Assembly (NCBI GenBank): GCA_040381555.1
Contig: JBEIHC010000110.1
Coordinates: 1 to 8,971, forward strand
Direction: 5' to 3'
Origin: CANHCC01 sp040381555
GTDB taxonomy: Bacteria > Bacteroidota > Bacteroidia > J057 > RFSG01
DNA: 8,971 nucleotides
In this document: piece by piece, positions 6,639 through 8,971 of the stretch
Position numbering within the stretch: the first letter of the stretch is position 1
Layout of the letters: every line of letters starts with the position of its first letter
Notes under the pieces: generated by a model
What the model was told of the DNA's origin: nothing
Database searches by the model: none
The model's input: the letters and a program-made list of their open reading frames with translations, nothing else
Program-made: the position numbers and the translations under genes

Positions 6639-6806
6639 ATGAGGAATCTTGATGGAGCAGAGTTTGGGCAAGATACTCTTGCCTCTAAATGGAAAACGAA
6701 GCTATGGTATTCTGCCATGATTCACTCAAAGTGTTTGAAAATAATTCAATTAGTCATTGGGTACTTTATTTTTCCTAAACTTGAAATATTCTCGGGTAAG
6801 AAATAA
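6639..6806 (+). CDS. Doubtful 55-codon ORF ending at a terminator
   Basis: The reading frame starts with the ATG at 6639, preceded at 7 bases by AGGGAG (6626-6631). It ends in TAA at 6804-6806, right at the base of a strong terminator. The predicted peptide (MRNLDGAEFGQDTL...) has a hydrophobic stretch near its C-terminus (IIQLVIGYFIF) and a basic end (SGKK). I recognise no family. In favour of a gene are the ribosome-site-like sequence and its position between two terminators. Against it are the short length, unremarkable composition and lack of a recognisable promoter. The same interval could instead encode a small RNA or be a decayed remnant. Confidence 0.22.
   Translation: MRNLDGAEFGQDTLASKWKTKLWYSAMIHSKCLKIIQLVIGYFIFPKLEIFSGKK
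6666..6684 (+). other. Hairpin GGCAAGA-TAC-TCTTGCC within the small ORF
   Basis: A perfect 7-bp stem (6667-6673 with 6677-6683) has a 3-base loop and can be extended by a G-T pair. It lies about 120 bases upstream of the 6805-6842 terminator. This would be compatible with a short structured RNA, but it could also be incidental. Confidence 0.35.
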
Positions 6807-6842
6807 AAAAGGGAAGTCCGGGGTTCGGGCTTCCCTTTTTTT
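6805..6842. terminator. Bidirectional intrinsic terminator between convergent units
   Basis: The stem GGGAAGTCCG / CGGGCTTCCC (6811-6820 with 6826-6835, one T-G pair) has loop GGGTT. It is flanked by A6 (6805-6810) and T7 (6836-6842). It therefore has a U-tract in both directions. It can end plus-strand transcripts from the small ORF region and minus-strand transcripts of the deoxynucleoside kinase, whose stop lies about 120 bases away. Confidence 0.88.
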
Positions 6843-6900
6843 AAGAGATATTAATGAAATTTATTTGTATTAAAATGATCTGACAAAAAGGCATTTCCCC

Positions 6901-6930
6901 GTTAGATACTAACCATGGTTAGAGGCTAAC
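6901..6930. repeat. Double GTTAG-N3-CTAAC palindrome
   Basis: Two 13-base hairpins, GTTAG-ATA-CTAAC (6901-6913) and GTTAG-AGG-CTAAC (6918-6930), are separated by CATG. The middle is the perfect 14-bp palindrome CTAACCATGGTTAG (6909-6922). The four half-sites can fold as two small hairpins or as one large interrupted one. The element lies 36 bases beyond the stop codon of the kinase gene, in its 3' untranslated region. It may be a dispersed palindromic repeat or a binding site; it has no U-tract. Confidence 0.8.
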
Positions 6931-6965
6931 TGTTCAAAAGGAATAAAATTTAATTGAAATTAATA

Positions 6966-7583
6966 TTATTTGAAAAGTCCGAAAAGCTCTGCCTTGACGA
7001 GGTTCACAATTACCCCCAAGTCCTCCGGCTTCTCTTTGAAATTGTTGCCATCTATACTGACCTCAATTTTCTTCCCGAGGTTATAGCCCTCGTACCAAGC
7101 TTCGTACCGCTCGTTCAATCTCCGTAAATAATCCAAACGAATAGAGTCTTCATACTCTCTCCCTCTTTGTTGAATTTGATCTACCAAGGCCGGAATTGAC
7201 CCCCTTAGATAAATCAGCAAATCGGGTGGCTGAATCAGATCTGAAATCGTATCAAACAAGGAAATGTAATTCTCATAATCCCTTTTGGAAAGCAATCCCA
7301 TAGAATGAAGATTGGGGGCAAAAATCCGCGCATCCTCATAAATGGTTCTATCCTGAATGACATTCTTTTTCGACTTCTGAATCTGAGACAATGTCCTCAA
7401 TCGGGAATTCAAAAAATAAATCTGGAGATTGAACGACCAACGCTGCATGTCGGAGTAAAAATCTAATAAATAAGGATTATTCCCCGGGTCTTCATATTGA
7501 GGCTCAAAGCCAATATGCTTCGACAATAAGGTTGTCAAAGTGGTTTTTCCGGATCCTATGTTACCTGCGACAGCTATATACAT
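6966..7583 (-). CDS. Deoxynucleoside kinase (dAdo/dGuo/dCyd kinase family)
   Basis: This cytoplasmic salvage enzyme phosphorylates a deoxynucleoside with ATP to give the dNMP. The protein has 205 residues, normal for bacterial members. The P-loop is GNIGSGKTT (7-15). The substrate-site motif D78-R79 lies in QDRTIYEDARIFA (77-89), matching the family (D/E)RS/T-Y signature. The LID region is QRGREYE (139-145). The family covers deoxyadenosine, deoxyguanosine and deoxycytidine kinases; the exact substrate cannot be fixed from the motifs. The ATG at 7583 is the only sensible start, since the P-loop begins six residues in. The gene is 98 bases downstream of trpS and has a good promoter of its own. 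It converges on uvrA and probably ends at the 6805-6842 terminator. The frame is intact. Confidence 0.93.
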   Translation of the reverse strand: MYIAVAGNIGSGKTTLTTLLSKHIGFEPQYEDPGNNPYLLDFYSDMQRWSFNLQIYFLNSRLRTLSQIQKSKKNVIQDRTIYEDARIFAPNLHSMGLLSKRDYENYISLFDTISDLIQPPDLLIYLRGSIPALVDQIQQRGREYEDSIRLDYLRRLNERYEAWYEGYNLGKKIEVSIDGNNFKEKPEDLGVIVNLVKAELFGLFK

Positions 7584-7607
7584 GCTGGTGTTTGCTTAAA
7601 GCGGTAG

Positions 7608-7637
7608 CAAAAATAGGGAATCCCGGGAATAATCAAA
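7608..7637 (-). promoter_or_regulatory. Bacteroidota-type promoter of the kinase gene
   Basis: On the minus strand, TTTG (7637-7634) and TATTTTTG (7615-7608) are separated by 18 bases. They match the TTTG ... TAnnTTTG consensus known for Bacteroidota primary-sigma promoters. The leader to the ATG at 7583 would be about 17-20 bases. The promoter indicates transcription independent of trpS. Confidence 0.65.
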
Positions 7638-7681
7638 CTACATTTAATAAAATAGCTTGCATCAGCCATGATATCTCGTTT

Positions 7682-8659
7682 TTATATCCATGAAAATCCT
7701 AATCCCTGACGCACCCGGTTCAACACTTTAGAAGCAATTGCCCGAGCCTTATGTTCTCCTTTTTCCAATATCAGATTAATCTCCTCCGGGTTCTGCATGA
7801 GCCGAGCATATTCTGCCCGCTCTTTCTCAAATCTCGCACAAATCTTCTCAAATAAAATTTGCTTCGCGGAGCCGAAACCGAAATTGCCTCCTCGGTACTT
7901 ATCTCCTAACTCCAGTCTTTCTCTCTCATCAGCTAATAATGAGTATAGCTTGTATACTGTACAAGAATCTGGATCTTTGGCCTCCTCTAAAGATTGTGAC
8001 CCGGTAATGATCCGATTCACATTTTTCTTCAAATCTTTGTCTGATTGGAAAATATTTATCGTGTTCTGGTAGCTTTTGCTCATTTTCTGACCATCCAATC
8101 CCGGCACAATCATTACCTCCTGCTGAATACTAGGTTCTGGTATGACAAAAGTTTCCCCCACCTGACGGTTAAATGCACCTGCAATATCCCGGGTGATTTC
8201 TAAATGCTGAAGCTGGTCTTTTCCAACAGGGACGATATTGGCATCATATAATAGAATATCTGCAGCCATTAAAACCGGATAGGTAAAGAGTCCCGCATTC
8301 ACATCGCTCAACCGATCACTTTTATCTTTAAAGGAATGGGCATTGGCCAGCATCGGGTAGGGGGTGAAACAATTCAGGTACCAAGTAAGCTCGCACACTT
8401 CTGGTATATCCGATTGTCTATATAAAATGCCCCGGTCAGTATCAAACCCACAGGCAATCCATGCTGCAGCTACGGCTAGGGTGTTTTCTTTTCGAATAGA
8501 GGAATCTTTTACCGTCGTCAAGCTATGCAAATCGGCAATAAAAAATAAGGCTTGATTCTGATCCTTCCTACTGAGTTCTACCCCGGGCAAGTAAGCACCC
8601 AATAAATTTCCTAAATGGGGAACTCCCGTACTTTGAACCCCTGTTAATATTCTGGCCAT
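7682..8659 (-). CDS. trpS: Tryptophanyl-tRNA synthetase
   Basis: This class I aminoacyl-tRNA synthetase charges tRNA-Trp. From the ATG at 8659 the protein has 325 residues, the usual bacterial length, beginning MARILTGVQSTGVPHLGN. The HIGH-type motif is PHLGN (14-18) and the KMSKS loop is intact at 192-196 (DGQKMSKSYQN). D134 in MAADILLYDA corresponds to the tryptophan-binding aspartate region, and VGKDQLQHLE is present. An in-frame TTG at 8677 would add PKFQI-like residues that are not part of the family. It also overlaps a promoter-like box, so I reject it. There are no truncations. The gene is followed by the kinase gene on the same strand, but that one has its own promoter. Confidence 0.97.
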   Translation of the reverse strand: MARILTGVQSTGVPHLGNLLGAYLPGVELSRKDQNQALFFIADLHSLTTVKDSSIRKENTLAVAAAWIACGFDTDRGILYRQSDIPEVCELTWYLNCFTPYPMLANAHSFKDKSDRLSDVNAGLFTYPVLMAADILLYDANIVPVGKDQLQHLEITRDIAGAFNRQVGETFVIPEPSIQQEVMIVPGLDGQKMSKSYQNTINIFQSDKDLKKNVNRIITGSQSLEEAKDPDSCTVYKLYSLLADERERLELGDKYRGGNFGFGSAKQILFEKICARFEKERAEYARLMQNPEEINLILEKGEHKARAIASKVLNRVRQGLGFSWI

Positions 8660-8674
8660 GATTTGAAATTTTGG

Positions 8675-8682
8675 CAAATATA
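8675..8682 (-). promoter_or_regulatory. TATATTTG box, possible -7 element of trpS
   Basis: The minus-strand octamer TATATTTG fits TAnnTTTG exactly and lies 15 bases upstream of the trpS ATG, implying a very short leader. I could not find a matching TTTG at 17-23 bases upstream, so the assignment is tentative. Confidence 0.35.
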
Positions 8683-8796
8683 AGGGATTGAGGCTTGGGA
8701 CGATAACCTAAGTTTTCTGTAGTCCCATTCGTCCGTTTTTTTATGGGGCATTCCTTCTTTTCTAATTTAGGTTTTGTAATGGATATCTTGGTCTGA
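8683..8796. other. Intergenic spacer between trpS and array C
   Basis: No gene is visible. The minus strand upstream of trpS shows no run of Trp codons and no T-box-like leader. CCCAT (8724-8728) and ATGGG (8743-8747) could form a weak hairpin. Confidence 0.5.
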
Positions 8797-8971
8797 AATT
8801 GGCAAGGGACGCTTGCCCGGAATTGACAAGGGACGCTTGCCCGGAATTGGCAAGGGACGCTTGCCCCGGAATTGACAAGGGACGCTTGCCTGGAAATTGA
8901 CAAGGGACGCTTGTCCGTAAATTGACAAGGGACGCTTGCCTGGAAATTGACAAGGGACGCTTGCCCCGGAA
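8797..8971. repeat. Tandem array C, 24-25-bp period, running off the right edge
   Basis: There are seven units starting AATTG(G/A)CAAGGGACG at 8797, 8821, 8845, 8870, 8895, 8920 and 8945, with an eighth beginning at 8970. Each holds a short hairpin, G(G/A)CAAG-GGACG-CTTG(C/T)C, and units are joined by CCGG/CTGGA/CCGTA-type linkers. Unit lengths of 24 and 25 mix, so no reading frame is kept. The array is upstream of trpS and its true size is unknown. Confidence 0.92.

Noticed and set aside
8660..8796. T-box or Trp attenuator leader for trpS
   Set aside because: There is no T-box consensus, no run of Trp codons, no terminator/antiterminator pair, and the likely leader is very short.
8568..8953. 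Minus-strand open frames with repeated Q-A-S-L-V/A-N residues upstream of trpS
   Set aside because: The residue repeats come from the 24-25-bp DNA repeat. They overlap the well-supported trpS start and have no other support.
8797..8971. CRISPR array with 24-25-bp repeats
   Set aside because: The whole period is conserved from unit to unit, there are no unique spacers, and no cas genes are in the window.
1..8971. New defence, mobile or biosynthetic gene system
   Set aside because: Every sizeable ORF except the secreted protein is a recognisable housekeeping or regulatory gene. There are no transposase, integrase, toxin-antitoxin or nuclease-helicase cassettes.

Overview
The window reads as a chromosomal stretch of a Bacteroidota bacterium, most likely Cytophagales (Cyclobacteriaceae/Algoriphagus-like). 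This is inferred from the protein sequences, from a TTTG...TAnnTTTG-type promoter, and from long intergenic tracts of palindromic repeats. I cannot assign a species from sequence alone. Almost all coding content is housekeeping, and I see no new defence, mobile or biosynthetic system. The least ordinary material is non-coding: three unrelated tandem arrays of short hairpins, plus several isolated palindromes.

Layout. Positions 1-351 hold a tandem array with a ~72-bp period that starts at or beyond the left edge. Positions 352-714 have no convincing gene but contain a 21-bp-stem inverted repeat. Positions 715-914 hold a second array with a 51-52-bp period and two hairpins per unit. Its last, diverged unit forms the stop codon and final codons of nth. 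A four-gene minus-strand cluster follows, in transcription order: a sigma-70/ECF-type factor (3433-2822), a one-pass membrane protein placed like an anti-sigma factor (2785-2249), a secreted helical protein of unknown function (2227-1532), and endonuclease III, nth (1529-888). Gaps are 36, 21 and 2 bases, so co-transcription is likely.

Divergent to this cluster is uvrA (3627-6392, plus strand), which ends at a strong terminator. Positions 6478-6965 are AT-rich. They contain a doubtful 55-codon ORF, a bidirectional terminator and a double GTTAG/CTAAC palindrome. Two minus-strand genes then follow, a deoxynucleoside kinase (7583-6966) with its own promoter and trpS (8659-7682). The right edge (8797-8971) is a third array with a 24-25-bp period that runs off the window.

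Functionally, base-excision repair (Nth) and nucleotide-excision repair (UvrA) sit on either side of a sigma/membrane-regulator module. A regulatory link to DNA damage is possible but only inferred. The kinase (deoxynucleoside salvage) and TrpRS (Trp-tRNA charging) are metabolically unrelated and appear to be separate transcription units.
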